A stretch of 47,876 bases of DNA from positions 78,263 through 126,138 of the forward strand of contig MGBO01000007.1 in NCBI GenBank assembly GCA_001788295.1, written 5' to 3'. The notes under the pieces are model-generated. The model did no database searches and had not been told where the DNA came from. It was given only the letters and a program-made list of their open reading frames with translations. The stretch is from Candidatus Roizmanbacteria bacterium RIFOXYC1_FULL_41_16 (GTDB lineage: Bacteria > Patescibacteriota > Microgenomatia > UBA1406). How positions within the stretch are numbered: position 1 is the first letter of the stretch; each line of letters starts with the position of its first letter. Of the stretch, positions 8,213 to 17,238 are shown one piece after another. The translations under genes were made by a program, and so were the position numbers.

Positions 8213-11200
8213 ATGAGCAAATTTTTAGGGGGGAAGCTAGATAATCAGGAAATAAGACAAAGAATATATACGTATGAGTTTTCTTCTGGATACAAGCCTT
8301 CGAAAGAACTAGTTAATAGCGCAATTGAACAATTCTGGTTTCATGACTATTACAATAGCATTATTTCGGACGAGTGGTTTCTAGCAATATTCCCTAAATT
8401 TCTTGACAAACACAAGCCGGGTAAATTCAATCGCTATGATTTCTATGCCTTTCTGATTAATCAAATTACTGAAAACAAAACAGAAAGGCTAGGATTACAA
8501 AGAATCGCTTTGGAGTTTGAAAAAGCACAGGTCGATAGAATAAAAACAGATGCCTACGAACATTTTCTGGAAGATATAGAAGCTCCAGATGGCTTATTTA
8601 GCATTTCATGGTTTGAAAATAAAAGATTAGCAAAGATTGTTAAAGAGGATAATAAAAGTTTATTTGCTTGGGAACATCACACCCTCACGGAGTTTTTAGT
8701 GGCCGAATTTTTGATTCAGCAAAAGAACTCATTTCAAGAATTTCAAAAGCTAGCGATACTAAGCCAAGAAGGGATTGTTGCTTTCAAACCTTCCTGGTCC
8801 GGGGTATTACGCTTTCTTATGGAGTCGAAGTACGCGCAAGAAATAACCGCTTGGCTTATGCAGTTTTTAGATGAGTATTCAGATAATATTGACGATAATT
8901 TAGCGGAATTATTGGTATTCGAAGGGCTTAATACTAGCAAATCTTTCTATTTTAGAATTTTCAACTTGGTTTACAACACCTATTTTGAGCGACAGGTCTG
9001 GCTTCCTATATGGACAAGGCACCGACTCTCACGATTTGTTGATACAGAAATTTACAAAAGACTAAAGACTGATATTAAGAAATGGCCCCAGCAAACTGAG
9101 ACTTATGTCAAAAGAAGTAACGCGATTATGGTTATTGAGGGTTTGCTTGAAAATAAGAACTCGTTGTTAACCACAAAAGAAAAAGAGTACTGGAAAAAAA
9201 CACTCGTTAATTTCTGTAACAAACCTGGAGATGGAGGAAATGGTGTATTACAAAGAACTTGTCTATCTGCACTGGCCTACTTTAAAGATGGGAGTATTAT
9301 TCCTAAAGTTGCCAAAAGCTGCTTTGAGAATACTCAAGACTCTCTGGTAAGAGATGAATTCATTCAGCTCTGTTATAACTCTGCGCCCAACTCAAGATAC
9401 GCAATTGACTATTTAGTTGAGGGTATAAAAAAGGGTGCAACAATTTATGCACGGCACGGTTTATATGAAATAACCACAAAATCAGCGATTAAGTATTTCC
9501 TTAAAAAGATAATCAAAGATAATGGATTTTGGACTAAGTTTATTGACCATGAGAGCATTTTTGATAAAGAGGATGGAGACAAGCGACTTCTTGCAAATAT
9601 AACGAGAAATGTAGATAGAGAAGTAATCAAACTTCTTAAAAAGAATATCTTTGGCATATTTGCTATTCCGAACTTTTATCAGGAAAACAAATCTAGTTTT
9701 ATTAGGAAGATTGTTCAGATAATTAATAAACACGATTCCGGCTTTCTGTCTGAAATATTGAAATTAATAAATAAGCAGGATAACGACGATAAAATAGCAC
9801 ACCTGTTTTTCGATTTTGAGGAAATCCTAGCAATACTTCTTACTCCACAAAACGTAGCAGAGTATTTCAAGCAATTAGAGGAGATTGAAGAAAGACATAA
9901 AGAAAGGGTTATATATACAGCTCGACGGATTAATAGCAAAATAGGTAGGGCTGTGTACCAGAAAGCTGTGCAATTAAAACTAATTGAGCCGCTAAACGAA
10001 CAAACAGCTATTACTAACTGGGAGAAACAACAAGAGCAGCAAAAGCAAAATAAATTAGACGAATTCTTAAGATTGCTTGAACCAGCACCGGGAAAATATA
10101 TTCCCAGCGTTTTTGAATATTACACTCAAAATCAAAAAGAGTTTGATGAATTTTTTAAAACAAAAAAGGGACAGAGAGCAGAAAAACGACTTCTCAAATT
10201 AGTCCTGGATGAGGGTCTCAAAAAAATTGACCCACGTAAATTTACGGTTACCATTCCAAACAAAAAAGCAGGCAATAGCCAGTTCACTTGGAGTACATCA
10301 GCCTCTTATTTTGGAGATATGCTTTCTGTGCTAAAGATACTTGCCCCGGAGCAAATAAAAAAATATAGGCAAAAAATTATTGATTTTATTCCCTATGCTT
10401 TTTCTGACGATATGGGTCAAATTTTAGAGTTGGTTTCAGAAATATCCGATAAAGATTTGGAATTTGTAAACAAAGTTATGGGTAACCCAAAAGATGATAG
10501 GCGATACCTAATCCCTAGTTCATATATTTATATTGTTGAGCAGCTATTAAAAAGGAGGTACAGACTGTTACAAAGTAAAGAAATAATTAAATCTTTTATT
10601 GGTGATCAAAATATTGGAGACTATAACCAGCGTTCTGCACTCAAAACTTTTGGATTGTTTTTGAATAAAAAAAACACAGAGTCCAAAAAATTCCTGCAGG
10701 CAATTTTTGCCAAAAGGGACAAAAGCAATCACAACAAGCAATTGGGTAATATAGCCAACAGCTTATTAATTAGTGTTTATGAAGACGAAGAGGCAATAAA
10801 CTGGAGGTTCAAAAAGATTAAAGAACCTTTAGCTTTTGAAGGAAGAAAGCTTGATGGGGAATTTCATGAAGTTGGGCCAATTGAGAATGAATTAGATACA
10901 TTAGCTTTTGCTGGACCACTAATTAACTTGAAAAATGAAACGTACCTACCAAAGTTTCTGAAGCTACTTGATCACTCTTTTAAACTACAGGAAGAAAAAC
11001 AAGGTAAAAATTACAGTGGTTATATTAATTATATCTGGAGAATAGTAACAAAGAATTTAGAGAATCTTCAAGAAACCGGATCATTTAGGCCGTTAATGTA
11101 TTTCAATGCCTGGCTACTAATGCAGAAAAACCATCCAAACTTAAATTGGCTTAAATTGCACATAGAAAACAGTAGAAGACGGTACATTAATGATGTAAAC

Positions 11201-11662
11201 CCAAAATTCCAATTAAATAGAGATCTTGAGAATAGTATTGAACTACTTTGTAGGTCAAATGATCCTGCTCAAAAAATAGCATGTGCTTTATTCAAATCTC
11301 AATTAGTTGAGCAAAAGCTGAAAGAATTACTTAAAGGTTTAGCATTATATACATCATTAATTACCAGACGGCACAAGATCAAAAAAAAAGTTGATTATGA
11401 CGATTTTATACGTTTTACACTTGGAGATCTATTGATGTTACTAAATAAATATGAAGATAGTAATGAAGACAGTGATATAAAAAAATTAAGAAGTGAAATT
11501 AGTAATTTAAATGGTATACGTAAAAAGTTCACGCATCATTTATACGAGCAGACTAAAACTACTCAAGATTTGTTTAACGAGGCAAAAACTAGCATCAATT
11601 CTTCTTATAGAGCACTACAATTAATGCAGAGCGTTTGGATAAAAGTGTTAGCAATGAACTAA
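8213..11662 (+). CDS. Large (1149 aa) NACHT/STAND-like post-NTPase and helical-repeat region; NTPase module apparently missing
   Basis: FNRYDFYAFLINQI and FAWEHHTLTEFLVAEFLIQQ resemble the segment after NACHT domains; long alpha-helical remainder; no P-loop or Walker B found. Confidence 0.5.
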   Translation: MSKFLGGKLDNQEIRQRIYTYEFSSGYKPSKELVNSAIEQFWFHDYYNSIISDEWFLAIFPKFLDKHKPGKFNRYDFYAFLINQITENKTERLGLQRIALEFEKAQVDRIKTDAYEHFLEDIEAPDGLFSISWFENKRLAKIVKEDNKSLFAWEHHTLTEFLVAEFLIQQKNSFQEFQKLAILSQEGIVAFKPSWSGVLRFLMESKYAQEITAWLMQFLDEYSDNIDDNLAELLVFEGLNTSKSFYFRIFNLVYNTYFERQVWLPIWTRHRLSRFVDTEIYKRLKTDIKKWPQQTETYVKRSNAIMVIEGLLENKNSLLTTKEKEYWKKTLVNFCNKPGDGGNGVLQRTCLSALAYFKDGSIIPKVAKSCFENTQDSLVRDEFIQLCYNSAPNSRYAIDYLVEGIKKGATIYARHGLYEITTKSAIKYFLKKIIKDNGFWTKFIDHESIFDKEDGDKRLLANITRNVDREVIKLLKKNIFGIFAIPNFYQENKSSFIRKIVQIINKHDSGFLSEILKLINKQDNDDKIAHLFFDFEEILAILLTPQNVAEYFKQLEEIEERHKERVIYTARRINSKIGRAVYQKAVQLKLIEPLNEQTAITNWEKQQEQQKQNKLDEFLRLLEPAPGKYIPSVFEYYTQNQKEFDEFFKTKKGQRAEKRLLKLVLDEGLKKIDPRKFTVTIPNKKAGNSQFTWSTSASYFGDMLSVLKILAPEQIKKYRQKIIDFIPYAFSDDMGQILELVSEISDKDLEFVNKVMGNPKDDRRYLIPSSYIYIVEQLLKRRYRLLQSKEIIKSFIGDQNIGDYNQRSALKTFGLFLNKKNTESKKFLQAIFAKRDKSNHNKQLGNIANSLLISVYEDEEAINWRFKKIKEPLAFEGRKLDGEFHEVGPIENELDTLAFAGPLINLKNETYLPKFLKLLDHSFKLQEEKQGKNYSGYINYIWRIVTKNLENLQETGSFRPLMYFNAWLLMQKNHPNLNWLKLHIENSRRRYINDVNPKFQLNRDLENSIELLCRSNDPAQKIACALFKSQLVEQKLKELLKGLALYTSLITRRHKIKKKVDYDDFIRFTLGDLLMLLNKYEDSNEDSDIKKLRSEISNLNGIRKKFTHHLYEQTKTTQDLFNEAKTSINSSYRALQLMQSVWIKVLAMN

Positions 11663-11663
11663 G

Positions 11664-11737
11664 TGCTCTCAACGGGATTCGAACCCGTGTCTGCGCCGTG
11701 AGAGGGCGCTGTCCTAGGCCACTAGACTATGAGAGCA
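11664..11737 (-). tRNA. tRNA-Glu (anticodon CTC)
   Basis: Reverse complement tgctctcatagtctagtggcctaggacagcgccctctcacggcgcagacacgggttcgaatcccgttgagagca folds as a cloverleaf; anticodon loop CCCTCTCAC. Confidence 0.93.
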
Positions 11738-11970
11738 AATAAACGTTCAATTTTGGCTCTTTTCTTCCAAGACTTAATCTCTTTCTCTCTTTTTCTTGCT
11801 TCTTTGAGAGTGTTATATTCCTCTGAATATTTTAGCAACCAAGGGCTGTAGATTCTAGTATATTTACTTAAACCAGCGTTGTGTTCGCTAACTCGGCGTT
11901 TCAGGTTGTTAGTACAGCCAATGTAATAACTTGAGTTCTTAAGTGAAATTAAAACGTATGTGTAATACAT
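11722..11970 (-). CDS. GIY-YIG nuclease family protein
   Basis: YYTYVLISLKNSSYYIGCTNNLKRRVSEHNAG...ARKREKEIKSWKKRAKIERL. Confidence 0.9.
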   Translation of the reverse strand: MYYTYVLISLKNSSYYIGCTNNLKRRVSEHNAGLSKYTRIYSPWLLKYSEEYNTLKEARKREKEIKSWKKRAKIERLFALIV

Positions 11971-11987
11971 ATGTATTTAAGCAAAGC

Positions 11988-12041
11988 CACTAGATGCCGT
12001 AGGCATGCACGATCCGCCAATAGGCGGAATCGGCACTAGTG
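11988..12041. repeat. Imperfect palindromic element with nested hairpins
   Basis: Outer arms CACTAG(a)TGCCG / CGGCACTAGTG; inner TGCC-gta-GGCA and CCGCC-aata-GGCGG. Confidence 0.55.
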
Positions 12042-12049
12042 AGAGCAGA

Positions 12050-12078
12050 TTGACAAATACTCTCTTGTCAAGTAGATT
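12050..12078 (+). promoter_or_regulatory. Putative sigma70-type promoter of greA
   Basis: TTGACA - 17 nt - TAGATT, ending 7 nt before the ATG. Confidence 0.55.
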
Positions 12079-12085
12079 ATAGCAA

Positions 12086-12547
12086 ATGAACAACCGTCCT
12101 AAGGCAATTTTAACCCCTGATGGTAAGGGTAAATTGGAAGCCGAATTGGCTGATTTGCGACGGCGCCGTCCGCAAATTGTTGAAGAAGTGCAACGGGCCC
12201 GAGCCTTGGGTGATTTGCGTGAAAACAGCGCTTATCAGGCCAATAAAGATAAGATGCGCCAAACCGATCGCCGGATTACTCATCTAGAATTGTTATTGCG
12301 CAACAGTCTGGTAGTTGAAAAAACCGATACCAAGGCAGTACAATTAGGGAGTCAGATTAAAACCGAAATTAATGGCCAAACTGTTGTTTTTGCTTTGGTT
12401 GGCGAGAGCGAAGCTGATCCCAAAAACCACCGGATTTCGTTGCATTCGCCGCTCGGTAAGGCTTTTTTAAACAGGCAAAAAAACGAGTTGGTAAAAGTAA
12501 TCACTCCTGGAGGAGAAAGCATTTATAAAATTTTAGAGATTGAATAA
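12086..12547 (+). CDS. greA: Transcription elongation factor GreA
   Basis: LTPDGKGKLEAELADL...RRPQIVEEVQRARALGDLRENSAYQANKD. Confidence 0.95.
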   Translation: MNNRPKAILTPDGKGKLEAELADLRRRRPQIVEEVQRARALGDLRENSAYQANKDKMRQTDRRITHLELLLRNSLVVEKTDTKAVQLGSQIKTEINGQTVVFALVGESEADPKNHRISLHSPLGKAFLNRQKNELVKVITPGGESIYKILEIE

Positions 12548-12550
12548 AAA

Positions 12551-14089
12551 ATGATTAAAGCCGATGATCTTCTGGGTCAGCGTCAAAGACGTTTAGATAA
12601 CTTAAAAGCCCTAGAAAAACTAGGTATAGAAATTTATCCTGCCAAAGCTAAAAAACAAGTTGCCAACCAAAATTTAATTACTGATTTTGCCAAGTGGAAA
12701 GAAAAAACGGTTGTCCAGTCCGGTCGCCTTACTTCCTGGCGCGATCACGGCAAAATGGTTTTTGCCGATCTGATGGATTATTCGGCCAAAATTCAATTAT
12801 GGTTAAAAAAAGACGGTCTTAAAGCCGATTTAACTCAAGGTTTTTTAGGATGGAGAGAGCTTAAGTTATTAGATGTGGGTGATTTTATTGAGGTTACCTC
12901 AACAGTAACCAAAACCAGCAGCGGGCAAGTGTCTTTGCTGGTTGACAGAGTGCGTTTGCTGGCCAAAAGCCTGCGGCCAATTCCCTGGCAATTATCAGAC
13001 AAAGAGCAGTTGCTAAGGCGGCGGTATCTGGATTTTAATATCAATCCAGAAAAAAAAGCCCTTTTTGAGCGCAAAGCCAAGTTCTGGGAAGCTCAGCGCC
13101 GGTTTTTGGCAGATCACGGCTTTGTAGAAATTGAAACTCCGGTTTTGGAGCATGTCACCGGCGGCGCCGATGCCCGGCCGTTTACCACTTTTCACAATGA
13201 TCTGGGCGAGTCCCTTTATCTGCGCATTTCCACTGAATTATTTCAAAAACGGTTGATTGCCTCAGGTTTTGAAAAGATCTATACTTTTGGCCCTAATTTT
13301 CGCAACGAAGGCATCAGTGAAGAGCATTTACAGGAATATTATCAGGTGGAATGGTATTGGGCCTATGCTTCTTATCGGGAAAATATGATTCTGGTCCGCG
13401 ATCTGTTTCGCTATATTGCCAAAGAGGTTTATGGTAAAACCAAATTTGAAAGTCGAGGTCATTCATTTGATTTAAGTGATGATTGGTCGGAGATTGATTA
13501 TGTCAAAGCGATCAAAGAAAAGTTCAAAATTGATATTTTCAAAAGTACAGAGGCAGAGATTATGGCTGTTCTAAAAGACCAAAAGGTAATTTTATCAGGC
13601 AAGGTGAATCGTAACCGGATGATTGATAATCTGTGGAAATTAATCCGCAAAACCGTTTCCGGCCCGGCTTTTCTGATCAATGAACCGGTCTTTATGTCGC
13701 CTCTGGCTAAGGCTAAAATTAATGATCCCTTGCTGACGGAGCGTTTTCATGTCATTATTGCCGGCTCCGAGCTTGGCAACGGTTATTCGGAAATCAACGA
13801 TCCGCAGCAGCAACTGGCGCGTTTTCTAGAGCAGCAACAGTTACGGGAAAAAGGTGACGACGAAGCGCAAATGTTGGATTTGGATTATGTCGAAATGCTG
13901 GAATACGGTATGCCGCCGGTTTCCGGTTACGGCCAAAGCGAGCGGATCTTCTGGACTTTGGAAAACGTGAGCGCCCGTGAAGGCACGCTTTTTCCGCTCA
14001 TGGCTTATTCTCTGGAGGAAAATACCAGCAAAATCTATGGTCAAAAAGTAACCAAATATACCAAAAATAATGAACAAAAGACCGATTAA
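12551..14089 (+). CDS. lysS: Lysyl-tRNA synthetase, class II
   Basis: RRRYLDFN, FVEIETPVLEHVTGGADARPFTTFHNDLG, FRNEGISEEHLQEYYQVEWYWAY, GSELGNGYSEINDPQ motifs. Confidence 0.95.
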   Translation: MIKADDLLGQRQRRLDNLKALEKLGIEIYPAKAKKQVANQNLITDFAKWKEKTVVQSGRLTSWRDHGKMVFADLMDYSAKIQLWLKKDGLKADLTQGFLGWRELKLLDVGDFIEVTSTVTKTSSGQVSLLVDRVRLLAKSLRPIPWQLSDKEQLLRRRYLDFNINPEKKALFERKAKFWEAQRRFLADHGFVEIETPVLEHVTGGADARPFTTFHNDLGESLYLRISTELFQKRLIASGFEKIYTFGPNFRNEGISEEHLQEYYQVEWYWAYASYRENMILVRDLFRYIAKEVYGKTKFESRGHSFDLSDDWSEIDYVKAIKEKFKIDIFKSTEAEIMAVLKDQKVILSGKVNRNRMIDNLWKLIRKTVSGPAFLINEPVFMSPLAKAKINDPLLTERFHVIIAGSELGNGYSEINDPQQQLARFLEQQQLREKGDDEAQMLDLDYVEMLEYGMPPVSGYGQSERIFWTLENVSAREGTLFPLMAYSLEENTSKIYGQKVTKYTKNNEQKTD

Positions 14090-14738
14090 AAATATCATCT
14101 GGGATGTCGACGGCACGCTTTATCAAAATATTCCGGCACTGAAGCCTTATTACAATCAGTTTAAGATTGATTATTTAGCCAAATATCTGCCCCAATTGTC
14201 TGTTAAAGACAGAGAATTGCGTTTTCAAAAAACCAAAGCCGAATTAAAATCTAATACTAAAACCATTGCCCAAATGACCGGCAAAAGCATTACCGAAGTT
14301 GGGCAGGAGTTTGAATTATATATTCCCAAGAAAAAATACATACGCCAAGATCCGCACTTAGTTGAACTTTTTGCCAGCTTAATCGGCAAAAAACAGATCA
14401 AAAATTTCGCTTTGCGTAACGGCATGACCAAAGTAACCAAAGACATTATTGATTGGGTTGGTCTAAAAGAAAGTGATTTTGTTGAAATTGTGGGGATGTT
14501 TGATCGTTTTGCCGATAGCAAGCCGGACGACAGCGGCTATCGCTATTTATTAGAAAAATATCATCTGGTTCTCGAAACTACTTTGGCAATTGGCGACAGG
14601 ATTAATGTTGATCTTGTTCCGGCTAAAAAGTTAGGGATGCAAACAGCTTTGGTTTGGCAAAAAAGCGTTCCTGAAGAAAGTAAAGATGTTGTTGATTTTG
14701 TCCTACCCACAGTTTACGATCTGGCCTCGATTCTATGA
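14070..14738 (+). CDS. HAD superfamily hydrolase
   Basis: IIWDVDGTLY motif I; FALRNG; KPDDSGYRYLLEKY; AIGDRINVD. Confidence 0.85.
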   Translation: MNKRPIKNIIWDVDGTLYQNIPALKPYYNQFKIDYLAKYLPQLSVKDRELRFQKTKAELKSNTKTIAQMTGKSITEVGQEFELYIPKKKYIRQDPHLVELFASLIGKKQIKNFALRNGMTKVTKDIIDWVGLKESDFVEIVGMFDRFADSKPDDSGYRYLLEKYHLVLETTLAIGDRINVDLVPAKKLGMQTALVWQKSVPEESKDVVDFVLPTVYDLASIL

Positions 14739-15349
14739 CAAAATTACTGCTGGCCACAAGTAATCCGGGAAAATTAGCCGAGATGCGTCAGGGACTCACT
14801 GATTTGTTAAAAAAGGGCTGGCAATTGTTGAGTTTAGCCGATCTGGAGATTTCACAATCACCTGAAGAAACCGGCCAGAGTTTTAAGGAAAACGCCGAAC
14901 TCAAAGCCCGCTATTATGCTCAAAAAACCCGATTACCGGTTTTAGCCGATGACGGTGGTTTTGTCATCCCTTATTTAAATGGTGAACCTGGAGTTCGCTC
15001 AGCCCGCTGGTTGGGCAACGATTCTTCCGAAAATAATCTAATTAAACATACTTTAAACAAACTAGAAAACGCCAGAGATAAACAACGTCAGGCCTATCTT
15101 GAATTGGTTGTTTGTTTTTATGATCCGGTCAAAGAAATACTCTTGTTTGAAAACGAAAAGATAGCGGGGATCGTGGCCGGCAAGCCGAGTGCCAAACGTG
15201 TTTTTGGATTTCCTTATCGCGCTTTACTCAAAGTCGAGCCTTTTAATCAATATTACGATGAATTAAGTCCAAAACAGCATTTCCAAGTTAATCATCGTTT
15301 GAGAGCTTTAAAGAAGCTTAGAAATCAGTTAGATCAGTATTATGAATAA
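14735..15349 (+). CDS. rdgB: RdgB/HAM1-type non-canonical purine NTP pyrophosphatase
   Basis: LLATSNPGKLAEM, SFKENAELKARYYA, LADDGGFVIPYLNGEPGVRSARW. Confidence 0.88.
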   Translation: MTKLLLATSNPGKLAEMRQGLTDLLKKGWQLLSLADLEISQSPEETGQSFKENAELKARYYAQKTRLPVLADDGGFVIPYLNGEPGVRSARWLGNDSSENNLIKHTLNKLENARDKQRQAYLELVVCFYDPVKEILLFENEKIAGIVAGKPSAKRVFGFPYRALLKVEPFNQYYDELSPKQHFQVNHRLRALKKLRNQLDQYYE

Positions 15350-15986
15350 TTTAATTAATTACGGCCAGCATTTCTTAGTTGATAAAAAAGTGATTCGGGA
15401 TTTTTTGCAAAAATGTGATTTGCAGTCCCATGAGTCGGTTTTGGAAATCGGACCGGGCCAAGGCGTGCTTACTGGCGAGTTAGCTGCTAAAGCCAAAAGT
15501 ATTACCGCGGTGGAAATAGATCAAAGGCTAAAACCAAAACTAGATAAGCTAATTAAGCAATTCTCTAATCTTTCTGTAATTTATCAAAATGCTTTAAAGC
15601 TACAAAACTTTGATTACGATTTGGTCTGTGGCGCGCTTTCCTATGCCATTTTTGAGCCCTTGGTAATTAAACTAATTAAAAATATGCAATTTGCTCGGGC
15701 GGTTTTTTTGGTAAGCGATAAAGTGCGGGAGTCGCAAAAAGAAGAAACTGGTTTATTATTTTATTTGTTAAATGCTTTTTTCAAGATTGATTTTAGTCAG
15801 CGTGTGTTACCGGCGGCTTTTACGCCCAAACCACGAACCGCCGGAGTGATAATTAAATTAATTCCGAGCATTCCCAAAGATAAACGCTTTTTGCTTTGGC
15901 GAGAACGGTTTTTAAAAGACAAAACCGTTTGGCAGCAAAATAACGCCAGTCTTTCAGAATTTGACCGGCAAATATTATATACTTGA
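15342..15986 (+). CDS. ksgA: KsgA/RsmA-like rRNA adenine dimethylase homologue with divergent motif IV
   Basis: GQHFLVDKKVI, VLEIGPGQGVLTGEL, VEID; motif IV position reads GALSYAIFEPL. Confidence 0.8.
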   Translation: MNNLINYGQHFLVDKKVIRDFLQKCDLQSHESVLEIGPGQGVLTGELAAKAKSITAVEIDQRLKPKLDKLIKQFSNLSVIYQNALKLQNFDYDLVCGALSYAIFEPLVIKLIKNMQFARAVFLVSDKVRESQKEETGLLFYLLNAFFKIDFSQRVLPAAFTPKPRTAGVIIKLIPSIPKDKRFLLWRERFLKDKTVWQQNNASLSEFDRQILYT

Positions 15987-15990
15987 GTCT

Positions 15991-17235
15991 ATGTTAAGTA
16001 TTGATTTTATTAAGCAAAACCTTGAGGCGGTCAAAGCGGCGGCCAAAAACAAAAACCGGCCTGTTGATTTGGATAAGATTTTAAAATTGGATCAGGCTAA
16101 TCGCCAGTTGCTTACCCAGATAAGCCAGCTCAGGCAGGAACGTAATAATTTGGCTAAGCAAAAAGACGCTCAAAAAAATGCCGAAGTGGGCCGGCGCTTA
16201 AAAACAGAAGTCAAACAGATGGAAGAAAAACAAGCTGAGTTAGGCGCCCAGCTCAAGCAGTTGCTGGCGCAAGTGCCAAATGTGCCTTACAAAGAAGTGC
16301 CGATTGGCAAAGACGAAAAAGATAATCAGGAGATTAAAAAAGTGGGTGAGCCCACTAAGTTTGATTTTCCGGCCCAAAGTCATCTTGATTTGATCAAAAA
16401 ACACGATTTGGCCGATCTTGAGCGAGGCAATAAAATCGCCGGCTTTCGCGGTTATTTTCTCAAAAAAGAACTGGCCTTAATGCATTTTGCTTTACTTTGG
16501 TATGTTTATTTGAAAATGTTTCACAAGGGTTATACCCCAATTATCGCACCGGCCCTGGTTAAGGATTTCCCGTTTTTTGGCGCCGGCCAATTTCCTTGGG
16601 GTAAGCCAGAGGTTTACTATCTGGAAAAAGACGATGTTTACTTATCCGGAACTGCCGAAGTCCCGGTGACCGCTTATTTTTCCAATGAAGTGCTCAGGGA
16701 GGCGGATTTACCCAAAAAGTTTTTTGCTTTTTCACCTTGTTTTCGGCGGGAAATCGGTTCTTATGGCAAAGATACCCAAGGGTTGTATCGGGTCCACGAG
16801 TTTGCCAAAATCGAACAGGTAATGATTGCCCCGGCCAATAATCAGCAGGCCAGGGATTTGCACGAAGAATTGCAGCAAAACGTGGAAGAAATCATCAATG
16901 ATTTGGAGTTGCCCTATCGAGTTTTATTGATGTGTACCGGCGACATGGGTGAGCCGCAGGCCAAAAAATACGATACTGAGGTTTGGATGCCGTCCCGCCA
17001 GGCTTACGGCGAGGTGGCTTCCAATTCAATCATGACTGATTTTCAGGCCAGGCGCCTTAATATCCGCTATCGGGCCAAAGACGGGCAGACTCATTTTTGT
17101 TATACCTTAAATAACACGGCTCTGGCTTCTCCCCGGATTTTAATTGCCATTTTGGAAAACTATCAGCAAAAAGACGGCTCCATTATCATTCCTAAGGTCT
17201 TGCAAAGTTTGACCGGACTGAAAAAAATCACATAA
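15991..17235 (+). CDS. serS: Seryl-tRNA synthetase (ORF track start is 15961; ATG at 15991 preferred)
   Basis: MLSIDFIKQNLEAVKAAAKNK...; YLSGTAEVPVTAYFSNEVL, FSPCFRREIGSYGKDTQGLYRVHEFAKIEQ. Confidence 0.95.
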   Translation: MLSIDFIKQNLEAVKAAAKNKNRPVDLDKILKLDQANRQLLTQISQLRQERNNLAKQKDAQKNAEVGRRLKTEVKQMEEKQAELGAQLKQLLAQVPNVPYKEVPIGKDEKDNQEIKKVGEPTKFDFPAQSHLDLIKKHDLADLERGNKIAGFRGYFLKKELALMHFALLWYVYLKMFHKGYTPIIAPALVKDFPFFGAGQFPWGKPEVYYLEKDDVYLSGTAEVPVTAYFSNEVLREADLPKKFFAFSPCFRREIGSYGKDTQGLYRVHEFAKIEQVMIAPANNQQARDLHEELQQNVEEIINDLELPYRVLLMCTGDMGEPQAKKYDTEVWMPSRQAYGEVASNSIMTDFQARRLNIRYRAKDGQTHFCYTLNNTALASPRILIAILENYQQKDGSIIIPKVLQSLTGLKKIT

Positions 17236-17238
17236 ATC

